NCBI GenBank assembly: GCA_022266195.1 | Contig: WHVY01000005.1 | Span: 1,302,001 to 1,366,000 of the forward strand | DNA: 64,000 nt | DNA from: Tetranychus cinnabarinus | Taxonomy: Eukaryota; Arthropoda; Arachnida; Trombidiformes; Tetranychidae | Direction: 5' to 3' | In this document: one piece after another, positions 50,254 to 63,000 of the stretch | How positions within the stretch are numbered: position 1 is the stretch's first letter | Layout of the letters: the number at the start of each line of letters is the position of its first letter | Notes under the pieces: model-generated | What the model saw: only the letters and a program-made list of their open reading frames with translations | Told to the model about the DNA's origin: nothing | Database searches by the model: none | Made by a program: the position numbers and the translations under genes

Positions 50254-50662
50254 TCACAAGGGAAGGTGCCCAATTGGTACGATTTTTTTCGATTTTTTTC
50301 TGGTTTATATTGTAGAGGGCGAAAAATAATTAGACACATATTCTGGCTTTTTTTAAGCAAATGCGCGGTTATTGATATTTAAGCATTTTAATTAAAGATA
50401 GTGATGCATTGTAGTCAATGAGAAGAACATAAAACAAATGAAAAGCAGAAAAATGAAAAATCCTTATGAAAATTGTGAATCACTTTTCAGTGACTCCAAT
50501 AGACTTCAATGCATTATCCTAACTTATAAGTGCCTAAAAATCAATAACCGCGCATTTGCTTAAAAAAGACCAGAATATGTGTCTAATTACTTTTCGTCCT
50601 CTACAATATAAACCAGAAAAAAATCGAAAAAAATCGTACCAATTGGGCACCTTCCCTTGTCA
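50254..50662. mobile_element. 403 bp TIR element with 3 bp target duplication TCA
   Basis: The element (50257-50659) starts CAAGGGAAGGTGCCCAATTG and ends with the exact complement. The arms pair almost perfectly for about 120 bp, passing through CTGGTTTATATTGTAGAGG, AGACACATATTCTGG and AAGCAAATGCGCGGTTATTG. TCA lies on both sides. The three-base target duplication and terminal CAAGGG set it apart from the TA-flanked elements in this window, so it belongs to another DNA-transposon superfamily. High arm identity suggests a fairly recent insertion. No coding capacity. Confidence 0.92.
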
Positions 50663-52251
50663 GATGAAATTAGCAAAAAGAATTCAACAAAATGAATAAT
50701 CGTCAAAAAAACGTTCGAGTTTATTTCAGAATCGAAATTATTTCAGAGTTTACATTTTCTTTAACGAATATGAACTTTGAGAAAAGTTATTCAAATGCGA
50801 AAAAGTTTAGGAAAAAGTTCGTCATTTTACAACATGAAAGAATCGAAATTAGTTTTTATCATTTTCGTAACTTTAATCTAAAGAACTTTTAGACATTTTC
50901 AAGAAAAAATTTCTTAGAGCTGTACTGCTGCAAGACTAAATTTTGAAATCGTTCATTTAGATTTAAGGTTTTATCCAAAAAGGAAAAACTTTGATAGTTT
51001 GTTCAGTTCGTTGAGTCGCTGGTTTTTTGATGTGTTTTTGGACTTGCAATGGATATCGATCGAGAATCTTTTGGCTTTTAGTGGGAACAGCTCTTGGACA
51101 AGTATTTTATGTTATTAGGGAATGTGAAAAATCCCTGACACTTGGAGTTCGAGAATCATTTCGACATCTGAACTGGACCTGAAACGATGAAGGACTGAGA
51201 AAATTTCCACTCTTAACTGGCGAATGCTAAGCTCTTGGTGAGCTTTCAGTTTCATCATCCACATCTGATTCTTACGTTTATCTGAGCTTCATTTACTGTG
51301 ATATTAGTTCAAGTCGAGTACTCACAAGGCATGAGGATGAGTTGAGCTAAAGAATATTGTATTCAAATTTTTTCTTCTTTTTTCCCGTTTCTTTTTCATG
51401 ACAACTTAACAGGCTTAACAAATTAATTAATGTTGAAACTTGATGAAACGAAGAAAATCAGATTATCAAAAAAAGAACTGAAAGAATGAAAGAAATGAAT
51501 GAAACTCTATGAAAAATGTGATTCAATTGAAATGGTTGCCTTGAAAGGGCCAACACTTCTTATCCTTAAACTCATGTTGTTGAAAAATTGTTGGAAATAA
51601 AGAAAAGATTATATGATAATGAATTGTAATGATATATAATATGAAGAGTAAAGTAATTATGGTTTGAAAAAAAGGAAAATTATTTCATTTCTTTTCATCT
51701 TTTTCCATGAATTATTCAATTGATTAGTCCTTTTCTGACTATATATGAACAAATCGTACAAGAGAGAAAAAGAGAAGAAAAAAATTTCTTTTCCTTTTCA
51801 ACAAAATTAATGTTTTCTTGATTCTTGCAAGTTTAATATTTAGCATTATCATTATTCACCAGTTGAAGCGCAGAAGAAAAAATAAAACTTTTTTCTTCCT
51901 TCTATCATCTAGATTGACCGATACTTTTAATAATGATAATGATCCATGAGATGGAATAGAATTAAAATTAGCTCAACAATGGAATACTGAGAATGATTTC
52001 AAGAATTCGTTGTTTAAGATTCCAACTTAACCAGCTAATGTAATGCAACTGTTTCTCCATCAGTTTCATCTTCCATTCTTATTCTCTTTTTGTTCATCAT
52101 TTTTCGATGTTAAGCTTCTTAAATTATCCAGAACTAGGATGAAGAGTAGAAACGAAAAAAAAAGAAAACTCGAATAGCAAATAAATGTATTGCATTCATT
52201 CCTATTACGCTCTTTTATTATCAGTTTATCAGATTATCAGATTATTATTAG

Positions 52252-52335
52252 CATCATCATCATCATCATCATTATTATTATCATTATCATTACAATTATG
52301 ATTATTATCGTCATTTTCATCATAGTTATCACATT
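52252..52335 (+). repeat. CAT/ATT microsatellite
   Basis: CATCATCATCATCATCATCA passes into ATTATTATTATCATTATCATT, then a decayed tail of the same units. Confidence 0.8.
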
Positions 52336-53237
52336 ATCCTACTATTATCAGTAAGACGTATTATCTGGACAGGGAATGGAAATGAAGAGAGAGAGAATGA
52401 AAAAGAGGCAAAAGTTGAGTTGAGTGAAGGCATAATTGAATACAATTTGCGAGAAAAGACAAACCAGTGTTTTGTATCATTAGAACTCGATAATGTTGAA
52501 AGAGGGAAAATATATCAAAGTGAAAAATAATTATGATAATATTTGTATCGAAAGGATAAATCATTTGGAAAGACTGAGGATGGAATCGGAAAACAATGGA
52601 AACCATTATCATTACAGATTTTGATGATTGTTCGTCTTGGATAAGGTTCATTATGTTTACTTGTTAACATTGTTTTCTCATCAAAACTGATTAACTGTGA
52701 TTCGGAAAATTTGAAAAGTCTATTGTTTTCGACTGATAACTTGCTGGTTCGACAAATTGCTTTTGATTGCTCAAAGTGTCCTGAAAGGGCAAAAGGCTAT
52801 GTTTTTTACTCAATTGTTGGTTGAAGTTGCTATCGATTGAAAAAGATTTGGAAAACTTTTCATTTTCCATTTTTTTCTATTACTTTGAAAATTAGCTTTA
52901 GCTATAGTTGCAAGGTGACGAGCTAATTGGAAGTAACATTATTGACTTGAATCGTCAATGTCACTGAGCTTTTCGCTTAAAAACGTTTCAAGCTGAAAAT
53001 GAAAACAACAAACAGATGATGATGTCAAGATGAAGACTTTTAAGTTGAACATGATGATAAGGAAAAGGAGCAAGAAATGTAGTAATAACCATAAGTGAGT
53101 CTCCTGTGGTGTTAGGATCCTCCTTCTTCATGTAATTCTTGACCAGGTAACAGCTTAATACAATTGACTGTTTATTACATTTGGTCATTTCTTGTGCTCA
53201 CTCATTTTTGCCTTTCAATTGAGCATCTTCTCTACTT

Positions 53238-53266
53238 TTCTTCTTCTTCTTCTTCTTCTTCTTCTT
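53238..53266 (+). repeat. CTT trinucleotide microsatellite
   Basis: About nine TTC/CTT units in a pyrimidine tract. Confidence 0.85.
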
Positions 53267-55572
53267 TGCCGTCTTCCCTTTAAGAAGAATGTCAAGTAAG
53301 AAGAAAAGTAAAGAAGATGAAGAAATGAAATAAGACTTGGATTGTGATGAATATAATACGCTTAAGGCTTCTCAAATCAAATGACAAAATCTAACTTCAT
53401 AAGGCATCCCATAGTTTGAAGGAAATGATGATGAGCAAAGAAAGTTGAACTGAAATGTTCTTAAATGTAAAGACGAAGATGAGGAGCAAACGGTGAGAAG
53501 ACAATGAAGAAAGAGAAAGATGCTTATTCAGAAGTATTCCACTATTGACCAGTTATCTTCCTTTTCTTTTCATCATTTCTTCCCTCTTTCCCTCTTCCTA
53601 TTCAAGTTGAAACATTGAAATGTTAGATAATGGCTAACAATAAATAGTTATCATAAATACATCTCAATCTTTTCCAATTTATCTCACCAATTTCACCATC
53701 CATTCTTGAAACTTTCTTCATTTTCTCTCTTTTTTTTCTTCCTTTTTTGTTTCACTTTTTCAATACATTTTCCTGATTCTTCATGTTCACATCATCCTGC
53801 TTTTCATCTCAACAATTGATGATAAATAGTTGTTCCGTTTCCAATTTTCGCTTATCGCCATTCCAATTGAAATCAAATTTTCATCCAAATTGTTCAACTT
53901 GCGCCTTCACTGTCCTTGCAACTCACAATGAAAAACAATTTAATTTCAAACTTATGCAGATGTAGAGTGAAAAATTTGAAAAACAATCATTACTGGAAAC
54001 GTTCAGAGTTCAAGATGAGTTTGAATTTCAATTTTTATTCCTTTTCAATTACTCCATCAAATGCATCATAATTGAGTTTCAAGAATTGCCTATTTTTAGA
54101 AGTTCAAGTTTTACCTTTTTTCAAGTAAAAATGAATTTACTTTGTTTCTTCTCATTATTGTTACATGACAACCAAATGATGAAACTTGCTCATTATCACC
54201 ATTGGAATTATTCGGAAAACCTTTTCTCTTCATCTCATCATTTTTCCCTTCTTCAACTTTACACTTTGCTGATTAGATTCACCCAAAAATCTGATGAAAC
54301 AGCAACTGATGAAAGTAGAAAATTTCAAGGAAAAGGAAATTCGTTGCTCAACCTTTGAATCAAGAAAGTCAACCATTGAAAGAAGATGATTTTTGCTGAA
54401 AAACTTTTCCAACACTTGACTTCAAATTTACCAAAATTGTCGAAATTTTTGTTCTCTTTTACAAATTCTATAAATTATTGACTTTTTGTTGAGTGCACAT
54501 GAAAAGTTGGCTCATTTGTTGAGTTCAAGATAATAAATTAACCCATCATTATCCAGCTAATTATATTCATTTTGTAGGAAATGAAAGTAAAATTGAATGA
54601 TGAACAAATTGGAGGAAAAAAAGTTTAATTGTTAACTATTGTTGGTTTTAATAATTTCCTCCTTCTCATCATCTTTACATGATCTGATTACTTTTGAGTG
54701 GTAAAAATGAAAAGAGAAACATTTTGATTCCAAATTAACAAACTTTTGCTGTTGTACCGTTTCTGCTTTCCACTGAATGTATAATTTTTGTAAACTCAGA
54801 TTAATGAGTAAATTGATGTTTGATGAATGTTTCCATTCATTGAGAGTTACATTGAAAATGGAAAATCTCTTTTTGCTGTTGCACCTCAAAAGGAGAAAAT
54901 ATTATTTTTCGACTTTTTTCTCTTCTTTTAATTAATGATGATTGTAAAACTTTTGTTTACCATTGTTTGTTGTTCACTGTTGCCATCCTCTTCATCATCA
55001 ACATCATCATTATGGAAAGAAAAACTTTGTTTCTTTTTGCGCTTCTCTTCTTGAATTACGTTGAAAAGACGCAAAACCCTTTTCCATGGTTAAGCCTAAT
55101 TTAATTATCTCAACTCGAATCGTAAATTTAGCTGTTAATTTAAATTATTGTTAACAATTCTTTATTCAATGTTTTTCTCATTTTCATGTGCAATTGTCAC
55201 TTTTTCCTATTCATCTTTGTTATTATCTTGTTATTATCATCCATTTTTGCCTTCAACCACAAGAATACTCAACTTATTGGAATAATAAATATATTAGTGA
55301 GAATAAAAGAATCCAATGAAGAAGAAGAAAAAAAGATGCAAATGTGAAAAGAGTTTCAATTTTTCCTGAATTAATAGATTGAAATTTGTGAGGAAAATGT
55401 TCGAGATTCAATCTTGATAATTTGAAAAATATTGAAATGAATAAATTGGCGGAAAAAGATAATCTAATATCAATGGAATATTTTTGCAAATTAATTCATT
55501 TTAATGGAAAAACATTCATCAGTTTGAAATGGAAATGATTTCAAGATAAAATTTGGTGAAAAAAACTTGCAA

Positions 55573-55612
55573 CACTGGGAGTTGGCATTTACACTCCCAG
55601 TCTCACTCCCAG
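55573..55612. repeat. Cluster of CTGGGAGT-type motifs
   Basis: ACTGGGAGTT (55574-55583) is followed on the opposite strand by CACTCCCAGT (55592-55601) and CACTCCCAGC (55604-55613). The first and second form a short hairpin-capable pair. The motif matches single ACTGGGAGTG sites elsewhere in the window. Confidence 0.6.
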
Positions 55613-57369
55613 CCTCACTCCGAGTTGGTCAACTTTTGTTGAAACTTTACTTTTTATAAACATTCTAATCACATTCTTTATTAGTAATTCAATATTTTTC
55701 AATTCATTACAAAAATGAATTTATCTTGTCATCAATGACTCGGCGAGTGAAGGGAGTGAAACAATGAAGCAACGAAATGATCGACTTTTTCATTATCTTT
55801 TATTGCTCATCGTGGGTCAGTTGAGTTACTTTTACATCTTTATTTATCAATCAAGTGTAAACAAGTCAACATTGTCATATCTTGCAATGTTGATCAGCAT
55901 TATTACCATTCCTTTAATAATGTGATGGTGATAAAAACAAGATCAAATTATTATCACAATTTTTGCCATCTTTTTCCACTTCTATTTGTTTTGCTCTTGA
56001 TATTAACTTTATTTTGATTCATTTGTTTTTCCATCCACAATCAGTTTACCTCATAAATATAATAATCAGATAAACTTGAATTGAAAGCATAACATGGGCA
56101 ACATTTCCTTCTTATAGTATGCGATCCATGATTCTGTTTGAATAATCATTCAATATTGCCAGTGTTTAAACAAGAATAAATTTCTCGAATTTGCAAAATT
56201 ACGAATCAATTTCGAGCAAAAAATTTTCATATTCCAGTTTTCATCAGCTCAATGCTAAAAGGAAAAGTTAATCATTCAGATTCTGGTTATGCTAAAGCTT
56301 CATCTTGGATAAAATATTAACAGAAAAATCGCTCACAAAACTGAAATTTTCATTCAAACAAGAAGGAAATCGAGAAATCAGTCTTTTAGCAGTTTTGATG
56401 ATCGCCGATCTGATGTTTTATCAACGAAAATATCGTTCGTTGGTAAAGATTAGTCTTGAAATTGATGCGGGAAACTGATATGATTGTCATGATGGTTACC
56501 GAGTATTGATTGTGAATGCCTTTAAAATTGTCTTTTCATTAATTTTCTGTTCTTTCTTTTGTTGAGACTCTTTTAGGCCTTTTCCCGTTCATTGATAACA
56601 CGATGAGGTAAGGTTTACTGATTTACTTGACAAGACGCTTTAAACCTCAACACCTAATTATAATGAAGATAATTATACTTTTCCTGAAATTGTTGCTGAA
56701 GCTCATTATTTTCATCAGCCACTTTCTTTGTTCCATGCTTGGGTTTTCTCAGGTTTCATCACTTACCTTTCTTCTTGTTAATCACGAGGAAAAAGTTGAA
56801 GTTATTCAAATTAAATTTATAAAATAAATAAATGTCAAGACTTTTGTTTAGTTTTTCAATTTGCAATTGGATATGCTAAATATTAATATCATTATTATTA
56901 TTGTTATTATTATTTCATTAATAAGGTGAACAACCAAAGGGTATAACATCATGTTAATGTGCATTTTGTTTTTGCTTTTTGTTTGTTTAAAAACCAGCAC
57001 AAAGAGGAGAAAATTTTTCTTGTAAGATTTTTTGTCTTTTTTGTCTATTGTTGTGTCTTCATTTTGTTTTGTTGAATTTAAATTTTTTTCTCGTTTTGAG
57101 TCTTTGAAGTTTTGCAAAAGAATCAAACGAAAGAGTTGGATGTCAAAGCAAAAATGATAAGATGAAAAGGGAAGACACGGGGAAAGAAGAAGAAATGTGA
57201 TGATGAAAATGATGAGAGAGAAAAGAAGAATATATTGAACAAAAAAAAGAGAAATAAATATTAGAATGAAAAATAAAAAAATGTGAGCAATGAATTTTGT
57301 ATATATTTCAATTTAAAACGATATAACTAAAAACGATGAGAGGCAAAAAAATATCTGAATGTATAATAT

Positions 57370-57625
57370 ATTCAGCAGCGCGAATTGAGTTGTGCCTTGT
57401 TTTGGTATCTTTGCTCATCGAAAGCAGATTCAACTCAAGAAAAACATTCGTTCATTAAAGATCATGAAATTTATCACAAAGTATTCGGTGTTAGAGAAGA
57501 CAAAATCTTGGTCAGTTTGACTGTGAATTTCATGATCTTCGTGATTGACTCAATTTTTTAATCGAAGTTGCTTTCATGAGCAAAGATGCTGAGAACAAGG
57601 TACAACTTGATTTTCGATGCTGTGT
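57370..57625. other. Long imperfect hairpin 3' of the Glut4EF-like gene
   Basis: The left arm (about 57372-57477) and right arm (about 57522-57625) are complementary over roughly 100 nt with a loop of about 44 nt. The best-paired parts are AAGATCATGAAATT with its complement at the base of the loop, and ATCTTTGCTCAT and AGTTGTGCCTTGTT further out. It lies about 515 nt downstream of the minus-strand stop codon at 58140, so it could be in that gene's 3' UTR. Either strand would fold. It may be an old foldback element or a hairpin-RNA locus. No evidence of transcription is available here. Confidence 0.6.
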
Positions 57626-58139
57626 AATGAAAAATCTATTGAGTTTTGAAGAAACAAGAGAAAAATGAAGTAGAAAGGAAGCAAAGGAAAAAAGGAAAAG
57701 GAAATGATGAGTGTATATTGAGTGATGAGCGAAAATTAGAAGAGAAAGGAAAAGGAAAAGAAGAAGCTGAGAAGGCAAAGCAAGGCGAAGATTTTGTTTT
57801 TCTGTGATTAAACTGATGCGGTTTGAAGTGTTTTATCAGGGAAGATGAAACATGATTTAGAGAAGCAAAGGAAAAGAGAAAATTATGGAAAAAAGATTAA
57901 GATAAAAAATTATGAGAAAGCAAAAGGAGAAGAAAAGAAAGGGGTTAAAGAAACTTGAAAGGCAAATTGTGATAAAGAAGATGCGAATAAAAGAGAATGA
58001 TGAGGATAAAAGGAAAAAGTTTTGAATGGCAATCGATTTGAAGCTTTTTTTCCATTCCTTGTTTGTCATCATCTTTTTTTGTCTAATTTTGCGCTTGCTT
58101 TTTTTTTCTTTCTCTTTTCACGATTTTCACTCTTTTCCT
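57626..58139 (-). other. Probable 3' UTR of the Glut4EF-like gene
   Basis: This is the region directly after the stop codon on the minus strand. It is purine-rich on the plus strand and has no coding potential. I could not fix the poly(A) site. Confidence 0.4.
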
Positions 58140-60028
58140 TTAATCGACAAAACGAGTGCAAGCCTTTTTCCATTTGCATTGAGTACACCATGAATCACGA
58201 TTTTCCATTCCATAAACTTTACGACACTTTCTGGTTTCGGTTCGGGTTCGTCGGGTTGGCGATATGCTATGACCCTTGCTAGTGGCCGACGAGCTTGATG
58301 ATTGCAACAAGCTTGTCCACTGATTGCTGTTACTTGAATGATTACTAGAGTTACTTGCATTGGTTGGGTTTATGGTAATGCTGGTAGTGTTGGTGGCATT
58401 CATGTTGTTGCTGTTTGCTCCATTGGTAGTGCTAATGTTGCTGGTGTTGACACTGGTTGTGGCAAGGTTTACTGTTCCGGTTGCGCTTAATGACGAGGCT
58501 AATGAGGTTACAGCAATTACCGAAGTTGTGCTGTTTGTTGACTTAATGTTGACCGGGCTGGATGTGTTGCTACTTAATCGCATAACTTTGGAAGGAGCTT
58601 TTGGCGAGAAAAGGTTTACTGGACTTGGACTTGAGGCAAGGAGAGATGCTTGAGATTGATTATAGTGATGATTATTGTTGTTGTTGGCATGATGATGAAG
58701 CATGTGATTATTGAGATGATGATGGTGGTGGTGGGAATTTGAAAATGAGTAGCTTGAGTTGCAACTTGTCGAGAAAGACGATGAAAGAGAAGCAGAATCA
58801 CGTACTTTTGTCGACCAACGATGGGCCACCGAAATACCGGGAATGTTGATCGGGCTTGATATCACTGTCTTCCTTTCCGGTTCCGGTTTAATCTGGGCAC
58901 TGAGAATAGTTTGATTCACAGAAGTTGTCTGTTGAACATTTTGCACTTGCTGGTTTTGTTGTAGTTGTTGTTGCTGTTGAAGTTGCTTTTGTTGCTTTTG
59001 GTACTCAGGATCTTCGTGTGGAGGTCGAGCCATATCAAGATGACTCCAAGTGGGTGAAGGAGCAAAGAAAAGGAGGGAAGCCGAGCTGAGTGTTGGGCTT
59101 AGATTGTAATTTGTACTGTTAGGTGACTCTGGTGAACTCGAGACGGGTGACAAAGGACCCAGACTACTGTCACTAGAACATGAACTCTCTTTACTACTAA
59201 TATTATCAATTTCCATCTCTTCTTCAATTTCAGCATAATAAAATTCTTCCTCATGATCATTATCATCTTCGCCGGTCGCCTCACTTCGTCTGTAAACAAA
59301 CAAATAAATTCATTTATTAACTCAATTCTCAACTCAATGAATCAGTTCATCTCAACAATAAAACTTACCCAAGATGAACTATTCTAACATGTTTCTCAAT
59401 ATCTTCAACAAGATCACATCGAAGGCCACATCCACGCCAAGTACATTTGAACACAATTCGTCGTGCCTTCTGTTAACAAAGAAAGAAAAAGAGATTGAAA
59501 TGATAAATGAAATGAATAAACAATCAGACGATAAAAGAAAAGAAAAAATAAAATGTTTTGGTTAATTCAATTCAACACATAAACCTAAGCACATCTAAAT
59601 GAAAATATGAATCCATTAAATCAAATTTTCTATTCAGATCATGAGAAGGAGAAGAGAAGAAAAAAATTGGTGAAATAATATGAAAATTGGATAACAAGGA
59701 GAAAGAAGCAGAAAGGAACCATTTTCATTGATTATCATCTAATAAAATGTAAATTGATTGTTAAGACTAAGAACTTTTCCTTTTCTTACCTCAACACTGG
59801 TTTGTATTGGATCATCAATGATAAAATCAATAGTTTCATCCATATCAATCCCTTCATCTTTATTGATTGTTAATCCATTAATTTGTTCATCATCCTTATT
59901 AATCTCAATGGCAATTGGGGCAGGCGAATCTTCGTTGATTGTGGTCGGTGAAGGTGTATTGGATCGACTTGTCGCTGAACAATAGCCAACACCAGAATCG
60001 ATGCTCTTCACAGACATTGAATAAGTGC
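58140..60028 (-). CDS. Glut4EF-like: Glut4EF/ZNF395/ZNF704-type transcription factor, 3' part
   Basis: Three minus-strand exons: 60028-59790, 59469-59369 and 59289-58140 (stop TAA). Introns of 320 and 79 nt have GTAAG donors and CAG acceptors. Counted from the ATG at 60017 the product is 492 residues. A TTTAG acceptor just upstream, in frame, suggests this is an internal exon and that an N-terminal part lies outside the window. Residues 85-108 form a C2H2 finger (C-x4-C-x12-H-x4-H, starting CTWRGC), split from an acidic EEEFYYAEIEEE segment by an intron. A Ser/Thr/Asn-rich region with polyQ and polyHis runs follows. The last 28 residues are a C-clamp (CRKVYGMENRDSWCTQCKWK), with Cys 465, 478, 481 and 487. 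This arrangement is diagnostic of the family, which acts as sequence-specific nuclear DNA-binding factors. Confidence 0.92.
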
Positions 60029-63000
60029 CTAAATCAATTGGTAAAAAAAGAAAAGAAGAAAAACCAAAAAAATTAATTTATCATAAGTAAAAAAAATACA
60101 ATAATAAGCACAACTGACAGCAAAAGCATAAGCAACAAAACATACAAAGCTCAACAAATTTGACAAAGAAGTTCATCTTTGACAGAATCAATCTAAATTT
60201 AAAATTTGCTCAATTTAATCCAAGATGAGTGTAAAGAGAAAGGTAACAAGTTGACTTGAATACTATTAACCTGTCAAATGACAATAGATATAATCCAAAG
60301 TGAAAATGGGATGTAAAGAGAAAGAAGAGAAACATTTAAAGGAAAGGAAAAGACAAAACCAGATTGGAAACATTGAAAGGTAGAAACAAGGTTGAAGATT
60401 GAACAAAAGCTAGTCCAAGTGTTATACAATTTTGTCTTCATTAAAATGTAATAATAGTAAGACATGAAATGGATAAAAACATTTCAATGCAAATTGGATA
60501 CAATGTAAATAATTAAATGCTATCGATTGATAGTAACAAGTAAACTAATGGTAAATGTCAATAGATGGCAAACAATAAAAAAGAGAGACTATCAAATGGT
60601 CAATGGATACATTTTGGTCAATGAAATGTCAATATAAATGAATAAAGAAAGCGAAATGAAAATTGGCTCATTGTTTATCGATTATGAGAAATGATTACAG
60701 CAACCATCAATGAAATGCAATATATGGATATGGATATAAAAGGAAAAGGTTAATAAAAGTAGAGATTGAATGATATCAAGAATTTGAAAATGAGCCATTA
60801 AAGTTATTGATTGAAGGTGAAAAATTAAAATGGAATGATGATTGAAAAAGAAATCATCAAATTATGATCAACTTGAATGGAAATATTTCCAGTTTCAAGT
60901 ACAAAGGATAAAGAATGAATTTTTGCTAAGTTTTTCTTCGTTTTTTTTCTTTCCTGTGAAAAGTTAACTCAAAAATTTGGTGCAATTTTAAAAAATTTTT
61001 CCTCCTCTTCTTGATTCTCTTCATTGTTGATACACAAATATTGTCTGGTAACAGCAGTTGCTTTATCAGAAAATGTATGCTGGAAAATACATGAAAAGTT
61101 ATCATAAATATCATTAATAATTTTTCGTTTCTCACTTTTACTTGGAATGATAAGAGAAAGGGAAAAACGAAATGACATGAAGAAAATGATGGTAAAGAAG
61201 AAAAAATTTTGTTGATAATATTGTGAATATTACGAGAGGAATAAATGAATAGTGTGTTTACTGATAGGAATAAAAAGTTTCAAAAATTCAAACAAAAGAT
61301 AAATTTTCAGGCAACTTTTTGTTTATTATCATGATTATTAATAATATTATTGTTCTTGGGGAAAGTGAGCCGAGCAAAAAGAAACATATAAATAACTTAA
61401 AATGATGACTTGTAAATCACAAGGAAAGAGAGAGAAGAGAGAGAGAGAAAAGGAAAAAAACGATGATAAATATTATCCTTTTCTTCTTGTTCCATGCTCA
61501 TCTTCATTTTCTCATTCCTCTAACCATTATCATATCATGTTAATTTAATGTCGAAAACAGCAGAATATCAGTCCTATTAGGAATGCTTATCATAATGATG
61601 AACATAAAAATAATAATATGGATGAGAAGGAAAGAAAAGGTTCAAATATTTTTGCCATAAGAACTGTTTATTGTAAAAGGCAGAAAACACGCTAATTAAA
61701 AGGTTGCTAACAATGTTTGTTTCCCTGCTAATTAGGTTGACCTGCCTCTAAATTTTTCTTGATAATCATGATAATGATCGTCATTGCCAGTTTCATCTTT
61801 TCTCTCTTCTCCTCCTTTCCTTCCCATCACTTCAAATGGTATGAAGTTTACATTTGAAAGTAATGTAAACCAAAAGTATTTTTTCAATAATCTTTATCTT
61901 CGTCTTTACTCGTGATTACCCCATAAGACAAGAGGTTTTGTAACCTAAGAGAGTCACTCTTGGCGGATCAACTATTAACTCCAAACCCTTTTCAATGTTA
62001 ATCACCATTATCATATTAGTTTCACTTGATTCTTCTCACTCAAGTTTCGCCTTTTTTCAGGCAAAAATTCATTGAATCATATTTTTGATAATAATAGAAC
62101 CATCAATAAGCCCGACAAACATAGAGACATGAATTTCATCATTTCTAGTTGCGTGTTCAAACAGTGAACAATACAGCAAAAAGTAATGATGAAAATATTG
62201 GATGAAAATTACGTTTTCTGTTTGAAAATCAATAAGTTTCATTTGTTTTTTTCCCTTCAGCATGTTCAGAATTTATCAGGTAATTTTGTGCTTTTTTATT
62301 GAAAAAATGATAAGAAATTGTAATAGTTTCTCAGGTGGAATAGTAAAAGTGGAAAAAAATGATTTATTTCAAACAATATTTTGCTCTTCTTTGTTTCATT
62401 CAAGAAAAAAAACTTCTTTTTTCCATCCTTTCCTTTTCAACTTAGCATGGTAATGATAATAATTTGATAGAAAGCATTTATATATTTGATTAGATGAAAA
62501 GGTAAAAAGGGAGCGCGATCAAGATATTGATTACATTTTGCAATTTAAAGTTATCTAACAATAAGTTGACAGAAATAATCAAGTAGAAAGGTTATTAAAG
62601 GTATCAAATTAACTTGTAATGTTGATTAACTTTCAACGGCAAAAGACGTAACCAGTGAAGAGAGCAAGAGTAAAATTTACAGCAACAATGTAATAAGTAA
62701 ACGTGAAGAGGGTTGAGTAAAAAATGGCGATACAAGATATAACTGGAAGAAGAAAAACAATGTTAGTTGGCAACACAGAGAACCTTGAATGAAATTGAAT
62801 GGGAAACTGAAAAATGGAATGAAATAATGGAATAACATTTGATAATGATTTGTCATTATTTATAGCAACGGAAGAAAAGTTGAAATGAATAATAAAGTGA
62901 AGTCACAAAAATGTTATTGAAACTTGATTTGATTTGCTCTTCTTGTCTTGTTGCTGTTGATCTGCACTCATCAAGGACTAATCAACCAATGATTATGCTG

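Larger units (their letters stand above)
50663..57360. other. Gene desert
   Basis: No gene is supported. It contains a CAT/ATT microsatellite (52250-52330), a CTT microsatellite (53238-53266) and the inverted CACTCCCAG cluster at 55573-55612. Open frames are low-complexity. Confidence 0.45.

Noticed and set aside
58360..58653. 97-codon plus-strand ORF
   Set aside because: Antisense shadow of the Asn/Ser/Thr-rich region of the Glut4EF-like exon.
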